A stretch of DNA of 64,000 bases, from positions 1-64,000 of the forward strand of contig CATOTS010000006.1 in assembly GCA_951813625.1 (NCBI GenBank). The letters run 5' to 3'. The notes below the pieces were generated by a model, which saw nothing but the letters and a program-made list of their open reading frames with translations, did no database searches and was not told the origin of the DNA. A program made the position numbers and the translations under genes. The stretch's first letter is position 1. The number at the start of each line of letters is the position of its first letter. Of this stretch, positions 1-9,063 are shown piece after piece. The DNA is from an uncultured Caldilineaceae bacterium (lineage in GTDB: Bacteria; Chloroflexota; Anaerolineae; Caldilineales; Caldilineaceae).

Positions 1-666
1 TCGCTCTCGTCGAACGTCGTCTCAGGCGTGAACGCGCCGGTCAGCAGACCGTGCGCCAGCGAGCCGTAGGTCATCAGACCGGTCCCGTGCTCTGCAATGG
101 TCGAAAGACCTCGCGCTCCAGGCGGCGGTCGAAGAGGTGATAACCGTACTGGGCGACATCCCACGCGACGGGTCGCCATGCAGGTCTCAATCTGGTGGGG
201 CGTGAAGTTTGAGACGCCTACGAAACGCGCTTTGCCGGCCTGCACGATCTCCTCCAGGGCGCTCATCGACTCCTCAAACGGTGTCTTCCTGTCCGGCCAG
301 TGGATTAGATAAACATCCACATAGTCGGTTCCGAGGGCTTTGAGACTGCGGTCAATTGCCGCCAGCGCCGCCTCACGGCTGCTGTCGCGCCGCCACTCTC
401 CTTCCGGCCGGAGTATGCCGAACTTGGTGACGACGATCGCATCCTTGCGCCGCGCGCCCAGCGCCTTTCCCAGAATCCGCTCAGAACTGGCCAAAACCGT
501 AGCCCTCCGCGGTGTCGAAAAGGTTTATCCCCAGGTCGAGCGCACGCTGCACCGCGGCCTGGATCTCACTCTCGTCAAAGTGACCGTATTCGCCGCCAAT
601 CTCCCAGCAGCCATAGCCGATCGCCGACACGTCCAATCCGGTACGACCAAATGCGCGATATTCCAT
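1..666 (-). pseudogene. Aldo/keto reductase, frameshifted and cut by the window edge
   Basis: The protein starts at 666 (MEYRAFGRTGLDVSAIG) behind a GGAGGT ribosome site and matches the aldo/keto reductase family of NAD(P)H-dependent oxidoreductases. The family's catalytic tetrad is visible in pieces: FDTAEGYG (Asp, Tyr), VVTKFG (Lys) and YLIHWPD (His). The reading frame breaks three times. One extra base after GYGFG (near 490) leads at once to a TGA. A second extra base follows MATRRV (near 162). One base is missing after EREVF (near 105). Joined across these breaks it gives a normal AKR continuing to GLMTYGSLAHGLLTGAF at the window edge, where the C-terminus is lost. Either the gene is decaying or the sequence has indel errors here; the intact catalytic residues leave both open. 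It is the last gene of a minus-strand run. Confidence 0.8.
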
Positions 667-783
667 CTGCTGACCTCCATGCATTGGCTCGTGGTATCTG
701 CCCGGCAGTTGTGCTGCCGAAAGTGTACAACGCGTGGGTTGGCGGGTCAATGGACGGGAAATGGGCGCCCGCGGGAAACAGGC

Positions 784-1959
784 CTATCCGGTGTAGATTT
801 CCAGGTGCCGCGCCGCGATCACATCCCAACTGAATTGGCGCGCGGCCTGCCGCGCATTGGCCCGCAGGTTCGCGGCCAAGTCGGCGTTTTCGGCGATACG
901 CGTTACAGCCGCGGCCGCCGCCGCCGGGTCCCTCGCCGGAACGAGCAGCAGATCGGAATCCGGCGCCAGTTCCGGCGTCGGCACCTGCGGATGCGTGGTA
1001 ACGATCGCGCAACCGTTGGCAAGCGCCGCGGTCAACGTGCTGCGACGCAGGCTCATGCCATCCTCATAGGGCATCACCAGCACGTCGATGGCGTTGAAAT
1101 CGGCCGCGACATCGGCATCCGCCTGGTGGCCGGTCCACTGCACTCGACCGTCCAGCCCCCGTTCGGCGATGCTGGCCTCGACCTTTTGCAGGTATTTGAA
1201 GTTCGTCTCGTCGCTGGCGCCGACCCGCTCGCCGATCATCAGCAGGTGCGCGTCGCGGCCGTCCCGCACAAGTGCGTCCAGCACTTCGACAAGTGTCAAA
1301 CCGCCTTTGCTGGCGTTCAGAAATCCGAAATAGCCGAGCACAAGCTGATCATTGCCGAAACCGCGCATCGCCCGGCGTTGGCCCCGCTCTCCATCCGAAA
1401 AATGGCGGCTCTCGATGTCGCTGCCGATCGGAATGCGATGAAGCTGACCGGGCCGCGTCCGTGCCCGCACCGACTCCCAGTCGCTCTGATTCGTGACAAC
1501 GACCGCATCCGCCGCGCGCAGCGGCAGGCGCGTGACCCAGTCGCGCACGCGTTTGCCGGCCTTGGGAAAGAGATAGGGAACGCGCAGATCGTGGTACGTC
1601 CAGGCTGCCATCAGGCCCTGCCGCCGCAGAATGCGGGGCAGCGCATTGATGGCCGGGTGCAAACCGTAGGCCGCGGTCTGGTATTGGACATGGACCCAGT
1701 TGGCGCCAACCGCACGCGCGCACGCGGGAATATCTCGCAGCAGCCGCCATCCCCAGCCGCCCGACTGCGCCAGAACGCGCACCGCATTCTCCCCGGTGGA
1801 GGCAGGAACCTGCGCATCGGTCAACACGGCGATCTGCGCGCCTCCGGCCTGGAGTGCCTCCGCCAGCTCCGCCGTAAACCTGCCCACGCCGCCCACCATC
1901 GGCGGATATTCGCCGGTGACAAACAGCACTTTCGCTCGCTCAGACGCCACTTCTCTCAA
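784..1959 (-). CDS. Glycosyltransferase family 4 (GT-B fold)
   Basis: A 391-residue GT4-type glycosyltransferase, expected to act in the cytoplasm on a nucleotide-sugar donor. The N-terminal Rossmann half has the family's glycine-rich entry VTGEYPPMVGGVGRFT at about residues 14-29. The C-terminal half has the GYFGFLNASKG segment and the nucleotide-sugar region VLVMPYEDGMSLRRSTL followed by NGCAIVTT. The second Glu of the usual EX7E motif is replaced, as in a subgroup of GT4 enzymes. The start is TTG at 1959; a GTG three codons in is better spaced from a GAGGG site, so the start is uncertain. It lies 25 bases after the PH-like membrane protein gene, suggesting co-transcription. The acceptor cannot be told from sequence. 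Confidence 0.85.
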   Translation of the reverse strand: MREVASERAKVLFVTGEYPPMVGGVGRFTAELAEALQAGGAQIAVLTDAQVPASTGENAVRVLAQSGGWGWRLLRDIPACARAVGANWVHVQYQTAAYGLHPAINALPRILRRQGLMAAWTYHDLRVPYLFPKAGKRVRDWVTRLPLRAADAVVVTNQSDWESVRARTRPGQLHRIPIGSDIESRHFSDGERGQRRAMRGFGNDQLVLGYFGFLNASKGGLTLVEVLDALVRDGRDAHLLMIGERVGASDETNFKYLQKVEASIAERGLDGRVQWTGHQADADVAADFNAIDVLVMPYEDGMSLRRSTLTAALANGCAIVTTHPQVPTPELAPDSDLLLVPARDPAAAAAAVTRIAENADLAANLRANARQAARQFSWDVIAARHLEIYTG

Positions 1960-1984
1960 GCCCTCATCATAATGTCCAATCAGG

Positions 1985-2413
1985 TCAGCCCGGCATCCGT
2001 TCTTCGAGCGCTTCCAAAAGCTCTGCCTGGCGCGCCACCGCGGGCAGAAACAGCGTGCGCGGCGTGTCCATATCGACGAGACCGTCGGCGCTGACGGGCC
2101 AATAGACCAGACTCAGCCCAGGGCTAATGCGGCCCGCCTCGTCGCAGGTAATCATCTGGCGAAAGAGGATATGCCGCGGCGATCGCAGCGGCGCGTGAAC
2201 GGTTACACCGTTCGCTGTCAACTCCAGGCGCATCAGCGTCCAGCGCAGATAGACGACCGCGAAACCGACTGCCGCCAGCAGGAAAAAGAGGGAAGGCAGA
2301 CTGAATTCCCGTACAACTTCCCACGCAAAGAGGACAGCCACCGCCGCGCCGCCGACAGCAAAGAAGCGGTAAACCGGGCGCGGGAAGTACACGGGGACCT
2401 CAGCCATCGGCAT
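1985..2413 (-). CDS. Small membrane protein with PH-like domain
   Basis: A 142-residue protein with two hydrophobic segments near residues 16-55 (FFAVGGAAVAVLFAW and LFFLLAAVGFAVVYL). A soluble part follows, with the pattern LELTANGVTVHAPLRSPRHILFRQM that resembles bacterial PH domains (YdbT/bPH2-like). ATG at 2413; a second ATG lies two codons later. It sits between a three-helix membrane protein and the GT4 gene in one minus-strand run. No function can be assigned; the PH resemblance is by pattern only. Confidence 0.6.
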   Translation of the reverse strand: MPMAEVPVYFPRPVYRFFAVGGAAVAVLFAWEVVREFSLPSLFFLLAAVGFAVVYLRWTLMRLELTANGVTVHAPLRSPRHILFRQMITCDEAGRISPGLSLVYWPVSADGLVDMDTPRTLFLPAVARQAELLEALEERMPG

Positions 2414-2470
2414 TGCGCCTCGCGGCGGCTTCGGTTCGACGCGCTCCTCGCGTGCGGGCGTACATAGTCG

Positions 2471-2794
2471 CTATCCGCTGCCGTCCTGCTGCCGTACGCG
2501 CATGCTGATGAACAGCGCGGCCAGCGCGACCAACGAGAGAAAGCCGGCGCCGTAGACGATCACGCGAATGACCTGACTTTCCCACAGCGCAGGCGCGAAG
2601 CCGGCGAATCCGCCCAGGATCCCGGCCAGCGGCACGGTTGCGATCAGAACAAAATTGAGCAACAGGAATGCAGGCGAGGGACGGGGCGCGTCACCGCGCG
2701 CGAGGAACTTCATCATCACGTAGATCGAGGCCAGCGGGTAGAGCGCTCCCACCAGCAGAAGAATGGCCGAGCCGGCCTTTTGCAGGACTTCCAT
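2471..2794 (-). CDS. Hypothetical membrane protein, three helices
   Basis: A 107-residue hydrophobic protein with segments near residues 8-28, 44-65 and 76-98 and a short charged tail. I do not recognise a family. It begins 17 bases after the stop of the ABC ATPase gene, so it is probably in the same transcript. It is too short to be the missing ABC permease, whose family has about 300 residues or more. Confidence 0.55.
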   Translation of the reverse strand: MEVLQKAGSAILLLVGALYPLASIYVMMKFLARGDAPRPSPAFLLLNFVLIATVPLAGILGGFAGFAPALWESQVIRVIVYGAGFLSLVALAALFISMRVRQQDGSG

Positions 2795-2811
2795 GCGCGT
2801 TGCCTACCGGG

Positions 2812-4358
2812 TCAAGCCGTCTGCTTACCGGCCATCATCAAACCGATCTGCTCGCGGGTGGCCTCGCCGATGTCGACAACGCCCATCACGCGCCCGCCGT
2901 TGAGCACCGCAATGCGGTCGGCAAGGGTGAACAGTTCATCCAGGTCCTCGCTGATCAGCAGCACCGCCACACCAGCCGCCTGCTGCTCCAACAGACGGTT
3001 GCGGACCGCCTCGGTTGCGCCGACGTCGAGACCCTGGGTTGGGTGGGCCGCGATGAGCAACTTCGGATCGGTCGTCAGCTCCCGGGCCAGAATCAACTTC
3101 TGCAAATTGCCGCCGGACAGCGCGCCGGCGTTGGTGGTGATGCCCGGCGTGTCCACGTTGAACTCGGCCACCAGTTCGGCGCTCATCTTGTCCAGCCCGC
3201 CGCGGTCAAGGAACAGCCCCGGCCTGTTGCGGTAATGTTTGAGCGCAATGTTGTCGGCCACATTCATCGAACCGACCGTCGCCACGTGGATGCGGCTCTC
3301 GGGGATGTGGGCGATACCGGCGTCGATGAGCGCCCGCGGCGAGTGGTTGGTAATGTCCCGCCCCAACAGACGCACACGACCGTCGGTCGCCCGCCGCAAT
3401 CCGGTTAACAGTTCTGCCAGATCTTTCTGCCCGTTGCCGGCCACGCCGGCGATGCCAAGAATCTCACCGCTGTGGATTCGCAGCGAAACATCATGCAGCG
3501 CAGGCAACCGCTTCTCGTTCAGGCAACAGACCTCTTCGACTTCCAGACAAATTTCGCCGAACGCCTGCTCCTCTTTGTCAATACGGAAAATGATCGCCCG
3601 CCCAACCATCAGCTGGGCCAGTTGCGCGGCGCTCGTGGCGCCCGTCACGTCCTCGGTCGCGACCACCCTCCCTCCGCGCAGCACCGTCACGCGGTCGGCA
3701 AAACGCGTCACCTCATCAAGCTTATGGCTGATGAAGATAATCGTCTTGCCCTCCTGAACCATGCGCTTCATCGTCTGGCCCAACGCGTCGGCCTCCTGCG
3801 GCGTCAGGACCGCGGTGGCTCGTCGAAAATCAGAATGTTCGCGCCGCGATACAGCGCCTTCAGTATCTCAACCCGCTGCTGCTCGCCAACGCTCAACTGC
3901 CAGATGAACGCATCCAGGTCCACAAACAGATCGTACTGTTCGCTGACCTCGACGATGCGCCGCTGCACCCGCTGCATATCCAGCCGCAGGGGCCGGAAAC
4001 GCCCCCGCTTTAGGGGCGCAAAATAGGGATCATCCAGCCCCAGAATGATATTTTCGGCGACAGTCTGGTTCATCACCAGTTTGAAATGCTGGTGGACCAT
4101 CGCGATGCCCAGGTCGAACGCGGTTCGAGGCGAGTCAATGTGCACGGGGAGGCCGTGTATGTACACGCTGCCCTGCTCCGGCAGATACAGCCCGGCGAGG
4201 ACGTTCATCAGCGTGGACTTGCCTGCGCCGTTCTCACCCAACAGGGCGTGAATCTCGCCCTTTTGTATCGTCAAATCGATGCAGTCGTTCGCCAAAACGC
4301 CGGGAAACCGTTTGGTGATCTCCCGCATTTCCACGGCAAAGGGAGTTGAGTCAGACAT
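2812..4358 (-). pseudogene. ABC transporter ATPase (sugar/nucleoside type), frameshifted at Walker B
   Basis: The duplicated-ATPase architecture of CUT2/BMP importers is visible. The first half has Walker A GENGAGKST, Q-loop MVHQHFKLV, signature LSVGEQQRVEIL and Walker B ILIFDEP. The second half has GIAGVAGNGQKDL in the degenerate second site, signature LSGGNLQKLILAREL and the switch region LLISEDLDEL. After ILIFDEP one base is missing (near 3820), so translation ends after PRS. The other frame continues the family sequence with TAVLTPQEADALGQTM. Start is ATG at 4358 (MSDSTPFAVEM) without a clear ribosome site. It follows two BMP-family binding-protein genes, so it would have energised import of their ligand. 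As read it cannot make a complete ATPase; an indel error is the alternative. Confidence 0.85.
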
Positions 4359-4480
4359 AGGAAATTGAAAGGTGGTTAAGTGGGCCGCTGTCAGAGATGG
4401 GATACGGACAGAGAACGGGGCAACGGCTGCAGCCCCACCCTCGGGCGACCCCGGTCTCTGCCTGTGACGTACGCCCTTCC

Positions 4481-5599
4481 TTACTGCGGGATCTGGCCTG
4501 TCACGCCTTCTACGAGCCAATCATAGCTGAGCAGCGCGGGGTCGTCCATGCACTCGCCGTCAGCGACCCGTTCTGCGCCGGTATTGTCGTTGATCGGGCC
4601 GCAGAAGAGCAGAAAACTGCCGTCGAGAATGCCTGCCTTGGCCTCCTCGACCGCCGATTTCACATCCTCCGGCACAAAGTCAGCCACGGGCGCCAGTTCC
4701 AACACACCTTCTGCCATACCCCACCAGATCGGCTCATTGGTCCATGTCCCGGCAGCTACGTCTCGCACCTTCTTTTCGTAGATAACCCGCCAGTTCCAGA
4801 TCGGTGCGGTCAGCACTGCGTCTGGCGCGATCTCCGGGTTGATGGCGTTGTAGCCGATGGCGTAGACGCCCTGCTCCTGGGCCAGTTTGTCCGGTTCGAC
4901 ACTGTCGCTTTCGCGGGCAACGACATCCGCGCCCGCATCAATCAGGGCCTGGGCGGCTTCACGTTCGGCAGGGGGATCAAACCAGGCAAAGATCCATACC
5001 GGCCGTACCTCCACAATCGGATTTACAGATTGGGCGCCCAATGCGAAGGCGTTCAGATTGCGGACCACTTCCGGAATTGGGTAAGGTGCAATATACCCAA
5101 GAACATTGGATTCTGTCATCGCGGCGGCAACCATTCCGGCAAGGTACCATCCCTGGTAACCGCGCCCGTCATAGATGCTGACATTCTCAGCGGTCTTATA
5201 TCCGGTGGCATGCTCAAACTTTACTTCCGGAAATCCTTCCGCCACTTCGATGACACTATCCATGTAACCAAAACTGGTGGCAAAGATCAGGTCAAAACCC
5301 TGCGCGGCGTAGCTCTGCAGCACCCGCGCCGCGTCCGGCCCCTCAGCGACGAGTTCGCTGTAAGCCGTTTCCACGCCGAGTTCCTCCAGCGCCAACCGAC
5401 CCTGATCATGCGCATAGCTCCAGCCGAGATCGCCTACCGGCCCGACATAGACGAAGGCCACTTTCACCTCTGCGGCCATGTCTGCGGAGCCAACCGGATC
5501 TTCAACCGCCGGTGCATCGCCGATCGGCTGACAGGCGCTTACGAGCAATGCCAGAATGAGTGCTACGGCCCACACAGTCGACCAATTTCGAATCCTCAT
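4481..5599 (-). CDS. BMP-family ABC substrate-binding lipoprotein
   Basis: A 372-residue lipoprotein. The start is ATG at 5599, chosen for the AAAGGAGGAT site eight bases upstream; longer in-frame starts lack one. The signal peptide ends in a lipobox (LLVSAC, lipid-anchored Cys at about 23). The mature part is the Bmp/PnrA family of periplasmic-binding-protein type I fold: VKVAFVYVGPVGDLGW at the start, DLIFATSFGYMD, GYKTAENVSIYDGRGYQGWYL and NVLGYIAPYPIPEVVRNLNAF. Characterised relatives bind nucleosides or other small organic ligands; the ligand here is unknown. It is a diverged paralog of the gene upstream of it (5817-6965) and is separated from it by a strong hairpin. The ATPase gene follows. 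Confidence 0.9.
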   Translation of the reverse strand: MRIRNWSTVWAVALILALLVSACQPIGDAPAVEDPVGSADMAAEVKVAFVYVGPVGDLGWSYAHDQGRLALEELGVETAYSELVAEGPDAARVLQSYAAQGFDLIFATSFGYMDSVIEVAEGFPEVKFEHATGYKTAENVSIYDGRGYQGWYLAGMVAAAMTESNVLGYIAPYPIPEVVRNLNAFALGAQSVNPIVEVRPVWIFAWFDPPAEREAAQALIDAGADVVARESDSVEPDKLAQEQGVYAIGYNAINPEIAPDAVLTAPIWNWRVIYEKKVRDVAAGTWTNEPIWWGMAEGVLELAPVADFVPEDVKSAVEEAKAGILDGSFLLFCGPINDNTGAERVADGECMDDPALLSYDWLVEGVTGQIPQ

Positions 5600-5664
5600 G
5601 TGATCCTCCTTTTCGTCAATCATGCAGAGGGATTCGCTCATTCTTCCTACAGGTGGTGCCAAAC

Positions 5665-5711
5665 AGATTGCTCCTCTCTTGTGTAGCGATACGGTAAGAG
5701 AGGAGCAATCT
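5665..5711 (-). terminator. Perfect 16-bp hairpin between the two BMP genes
   Basis: Positions 5665-5680 and 5696-5711 are exact inverted repeats of 16 bases around a 15-base loop. The element lies between the stop of the upstream BMP gene and the start of the second one. On the minus strand only a short GTTTGG follows, not a U-run, so it may be a weak terminator or an mRNA-stabilising hairpin that sets unequal expression of the two genes. Confidence 0.5.
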
Positions 5712-5816
5712 CAGATACTCACTGTCGATTCAGTTCAGACTACAGATTCCAACAGGCAGACGAGCCGAGTCGATAGGCGGGAAGCCTTAATTCACAGTTT
5801 CAGGCCAGGGCGGCGG

Positions 5817-6965
5817 CTAGTTTCCAGACGGCGCAGCCTCGCCTGGCGCCTCACCGACGACGCCTTCCACAAACCAGTCCATCCCCAGCATCTGGCCGTC
5901 ATCCATGCATTGGCCGTCATCCAGGAATTGGACGCCGTTCTGGCCGCTCATCGCGCCGCAGAACACGTCCGTTTCAGCGGAAACGATCATCGCCTGCTTT
6001 TCCGCGACCATCGCGGCAACGTCATCGGGCACCATTGGGCTCATCTCTGCCAGGCCCACGATCCCATCGTCCATGCCGCCCCAGTACTGCGTGGTCTCCC
6101 AGCTGTCGTCGCGTGCCTGCTCAGCGAACTTCAAGAAGGCCGGGCCCCAGTTCCATACCGGACCTGTAAGGACTGAGTCACCGACGAATACGCGCATGTC
6201 GCTGTTATAGCCGATGCTGGTCCCGCCACGCTCGGCAGCAGCCTTCTGCGGCTCGGTCGTGTCCTGGTGCTGGGCGATGATGTCCGCGCCCTGGTCCAGC
6301 AACGCTTCGGCTGCCTCTTTCTCTTCGGGCGGACCAAACCAGGTGTTCGTCCAGACGACCCGTACTTCCGCGTCCGGATTCGCCTCGCGCACACCCAGCG
6401 TGAAGGCGTTGATGCCCCGAATCACCTCAGGAATCGGGAAAGCCGCCACATAGCCAATGACGTTACTCTCCGTCATGCTGCCGGCGACAAGGCCGCTCAG
6501 ATAGCGGGGCTGGTACATGCGCCCGAACAACGTGCTCATGTTGTCGGCCGTCTTGAAGCCGGACACATGCACGAAGTGCGCATCAGGAAACTCCTGCGCA
6601 ACCGTCAGCGTCGGGTCCATGTAGCCAAAGCTGGTGGTGATGACCAGGTCGTAGCCCTTCTGCGCAAAGTCGCGAATAACCCGTTCTGCGTCCGGGCCCT
6701 CGGGCACATTCTCGATGAAGACCGTCTCCGCGCCGCCCTCCAGATTCTCTTCCAGGAAGACACGCCCCTGGTCGTGCGCATACGTCCAACCAAGGTCGCC
6801 GATCGGCGCGACATAGACGAATGCGACCTTCAAAGCCGCAGCCATCTCTTCTTCGTCTGCCATCTCTTCAGCGGCAGGCGCCTGTGCGACCGGTTGGCAT
6901 GCGCCGATCAGAAGCGCCAGTGTGAGCATGAGGCCCACCACTGCCCACGAATGTCGAGTTCTCAT
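5817..6965 (-). CDS. BMP-family ABC substrate-binding lipoprotein (first copy)
   Basis: A 382-residue lipoprotein starting at ATG 6965 behind an AAAGGAGAC site. The lipobox is LLIGAC (Cys about 23), followed by an acidic Glu/Ala linker. The Bmp/PnrA fold is clear: LKVAFVYVAPIGDLGW, DLVITTSFGYMDP, GFKTADNMSTLFGRMYQ, NVIGYVAAFPIPEVIRGINAF. It is similar along its length to the neighbouring copy, including the Cys pair near the C-terminus (FCGAM ... GQCMDDG). It is the first gene of the minus-strand transporter run. The 300-base gap to its right is shared with a divergent plus-strand gene. Confidence 0.9.
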   Translation of the reverse strand: MRTRHSWAVVGLMLTLALLIGACQPVAQAPAAEEMADEEEMAAALKVAFVYVAPIGDLGWTYAHDQGRVFLEENLEGGAETVFIENVPEGPDAERVIRDFAQKGYDLVITTSFGYMDPTLTVAQEFPDAHFVHVSGFKTADNMSTLFGRMYQPRYLSGLVAGSMTESNVIGYVAAFPIPEVIRGINAFTLGVREANPDAEVRVVWTNTWFGPPEEKEAAEALLDQGADIIAQHQDTTEPQKAAAERGGTSIGYNSDMRVFVGDSVLTGPVWNWGPAFLKFAEQARDDSWETTQYWGGMDDGIVGLAEMSPMVPDDVAAMVAEKQAMIVSAETDVFCGAMSGQNGVQFLDDGQCMDDGQMLGMDWFVEGVVGEAPGEAAPSGN

Positions 6966-7176
6966 AAAACTGTCTCCTTTCATTGGAAAATGGGTCCGCG
7001 CATTATTTCAATTGGTACACGATGGATCTGTAAAGGCTCTCTGGTCACGACACCGCCGGCGCCGCGCCAGGAAGGCGAGTATAGCCACAATGATATACCC
7101 GAGTCCAGGGAATGGTAACGCAAAGATGACCAAAATCCAACTAGGATAACAACGTGTACCTGCACAGAGGCAACTG

Positions 7177-7207
7177 TTAGGCATTCCAGCGCGCCAGTCG
7201 GTATAAT
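7177..7207 (+). promoter_or_regulatory. Candidate promoter of the methyltransferase fusion gene
   Basis: A consensus -10 TATAAT lies at 7202-7207, with TTAGGC at 7177-7182 as a poor -35 across a 19-base spacer. It is about 50 bases upstream of the next start codon. The rest of the 6966-7265 gap holds no gene that I can see and must also contain the divergent promoter of the BMP operon. Confidence 0.45.
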
Positions 7208-7265
7208 TCGACGATGAACAGTGGCGGCTGACCGCTGATAATAGGACCAATGAGGTATGTCAACG

Positions 7266-8474
7266 ATGACAGAGTATCAAATCACATACTGGCGCGACTT
7301 TCCGTCGATGGTCGTGGCGCGGGCCGGACGCGGCGACCGGCACAAGATCCAGCTGCCGGCCCGCTTCCAGGTTGCAATCGACGAAGCAGCGATGCGCGCC
7401 GGCGCAACCGGCACCGATGAATATCTGGACGGCTGGCTCCGGTCCGACTGGCAGGAGCAGGAGGGCGAACCCCAGGAGGTAGCCCAGGCTGTCGCCGCTC
7501 GGGTCGAAGCCGACTATCCACCCAAACGGATCCGCGAGATGCTCGCCGCCGTCAAATCCGACTCCGACGCATGGCTCACCCCGCGCCCCCATCCCGTGAT
7601 TGAGCGGCTGCAGCAGGGCGGTCCCCTGCTGGGCGACGGCGCGATGGCGACGATGTTGCAAGACGCAGGACTGACCGGCGGCGACGCGCCCGAACTCTGG
7701 AACGTAGACAATCCGGACGCGGTGCAGGCGGTCTATCGCGGCTACGCCGAAGCCGGATCCCATATCATCTCGACCAACACTTTCGGCGGCACGACCGCCC
7801 GCCTCAAGATGCACAACCTGCAGGACAGGCTTGGCGAACTCAATGCGGCCGGCGTCCGACTGGCGCGTGCGGTGGCGGATGAGATCGGCGACCTATTGGT
7901 GGCGGCATCGGTCGGCCCGACCGGCGAGCTGCTCGACCCCCTGGGCACGCTGACGATGGAAGAGGCAATCGAGCTTTTCGCCGAACAGGTCACGGTCCTC
8001 GCCGAGGCCGGCGCCGATTTCATTCTCACGGAGACGATGAGCGATCTGCAGGAGGTGGAGGCCGCGGTGCGCGCCGTGCAGCAAGTGTCTGACCTGCCGG
8101 TCGCCTGCATGCTCACATTCGACACCAACCTGCACACGATGATGGGGGTCAGCCCCAAGCAGGCAGTGGAGACGCTCGCCGGCTGGGGCGTACAGGTGAT
8201 CGGCGCCAATTGCGGCAATGGCCCCTCCGAAATAGAGACGGTGATGACCGAGATGGTCGAGCATCGCCCGCCCAATGTCGTGCTCTACGCCCAGAGCAAC
8301 GCCGGCCTGCCCGTCCTGCAGGGCAGCGAGGTCTTCTACGACGGCACGCCGGAGGTGATGGCCGACTACGCCCGCAAGATGCAGGCGCTCGGCGTCGACG
8401 TAATCGGCGGCTGCTGCGGCACGACTCCGGTTCACATGCAGGCTATGCGGGATGCGTTGCGGCAAGCGGAGTGA
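7266..8474 (+). CDS. Virulence-factor domain fused to homocysteine S-methyltransferase
   Basis: About 402 residues. Residues 2-98 (QITYWRDFPSMVVARAG ... LPARFQVAIDEAAMRAG) match the small 'virulence factor' domain (Pfam Virulence_fact) by recall. Residues about 105-400 are a homocysteine S-methyltransferase barrel: LLGDGAMATML, STNTFGGTTARL, and the zinc-binding Cys residues in GANCGNG (about 312) and GGCCGTTP (about 380). Such enzymes move a methyl group to or from a thiol or corrinoid. In other bacteria both domains and DUF1638 occur near corrinoid methyltransferases, and a DUF1638 gene lies downstream here at 10936. ATG 7266 is preferred because GAGGT sits nine bases before it; ATG 7257 touches that site. 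Confidence 0.85.
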   Translation: MTEYQITYWRDFPSMVVARAGRGDRHKIQLPARFQVAIDEAAMRAGATGTDEYLDGWLRSDWQEQEGEPQEVAQAVAARVEADYPPKRIREMLAAVKSDSDAWLTPRPHPVIERLQQGGPLLGDGAMATMLQDAGLTGGDAPELWNVDNPDAVQAVYRGYAEAGSHIISTNTFGGTTARLKMHNLQDRLGELNAAGVRLARAVADEIGDLLVAASVGPTGELLDPLGTLTMEEAIELFAEQVTVLAEAGADFILTETMSDLQEVEAAVRAVQQVSDLPVACMLTFDTNLHTMMGVSPKQAVETLAGWGVQVIGANCGNGPSEIETVMTEMVEHRPPNVVLYAQSNAGLPVLQGSEVFYDGTPEVMADYARKMQALGVDVIGGCCGTTPVHMQAMRDALRQAE

Positions 8475-9063
8475 ATTGTATCTTCGCTTTTCCCGCCTAC
8501 AAGTGGTGAAAATAACGCTGGAATGGTTCCTTCGAATATTGTGCTTCAAATACACCGCCCAGGCGTTTCAGCGCGGACGGGGCCGTACGCTTTGCTCGCT
8601 GGCTGCGATAGGCCAGGGAACGCCCAGGTAGGAGGCATGAAAATGCCGTAGCGATAAGGTATACTACGGGCAGCAAATGCGTCGATGTGCTTTTGTCCCG
8701 ACTGCATACAGTTACCAAAAAGCGCATCAACCCGCCTACTGCGAAAAGAATTACAAATATGGCGGAATGTGGCCGCAGTATATCTGAATTCTTTACCAAG
8801 CAGGGCACAATTAGACGGCCCTTGACCCGACTCAGGCAGCAAATTACACTTTGCTTGGACGCCTACATCAACTCGTGACTCAAAAATTTGCGCGCAGGGT
8901 GGCCGCGGCTACCTGAAGGACATATATCACCCTCCTACGGCAGCATTTCCAGAGTTGTGAAAGGAACGCAACTGAATAACGAACCTGTGAAGGATGGTGG
9001 CCATCGTAATTCGACCTGACCCCTTTCAATGACTTCGTGGAAGTATACGGAAAGGCGTAGGAA
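8475..9063 (+). other. Gene-free stretch, 589 bases
   Basis: No coding sequence, RNA gene or repeat could be supported here. It is visibly richer in A/T than the genes to its left and forms the left part of the lower-GC segment that holds the Schlafen-type gene and the 99-bp repeats. Confidence 0.5.

Noticed and set aside
340..2094. Plus-strand open frame of 584 codons over the glycosyltransferase and reductase genes
   Set aside because: Arg/Gln/His-rich shadow of the minus-strand GT4 gene; the minus-strand protein has clear GT4 motifs.
3805..3835. TGA in the ABC ATPase or in the aldo/keto reductase as a selenocysteine codon
   Set aside because: tRNA-Sec is present, but family sequence continues in a different frame after each TGA, so these are frameshifts, not recoded stops.
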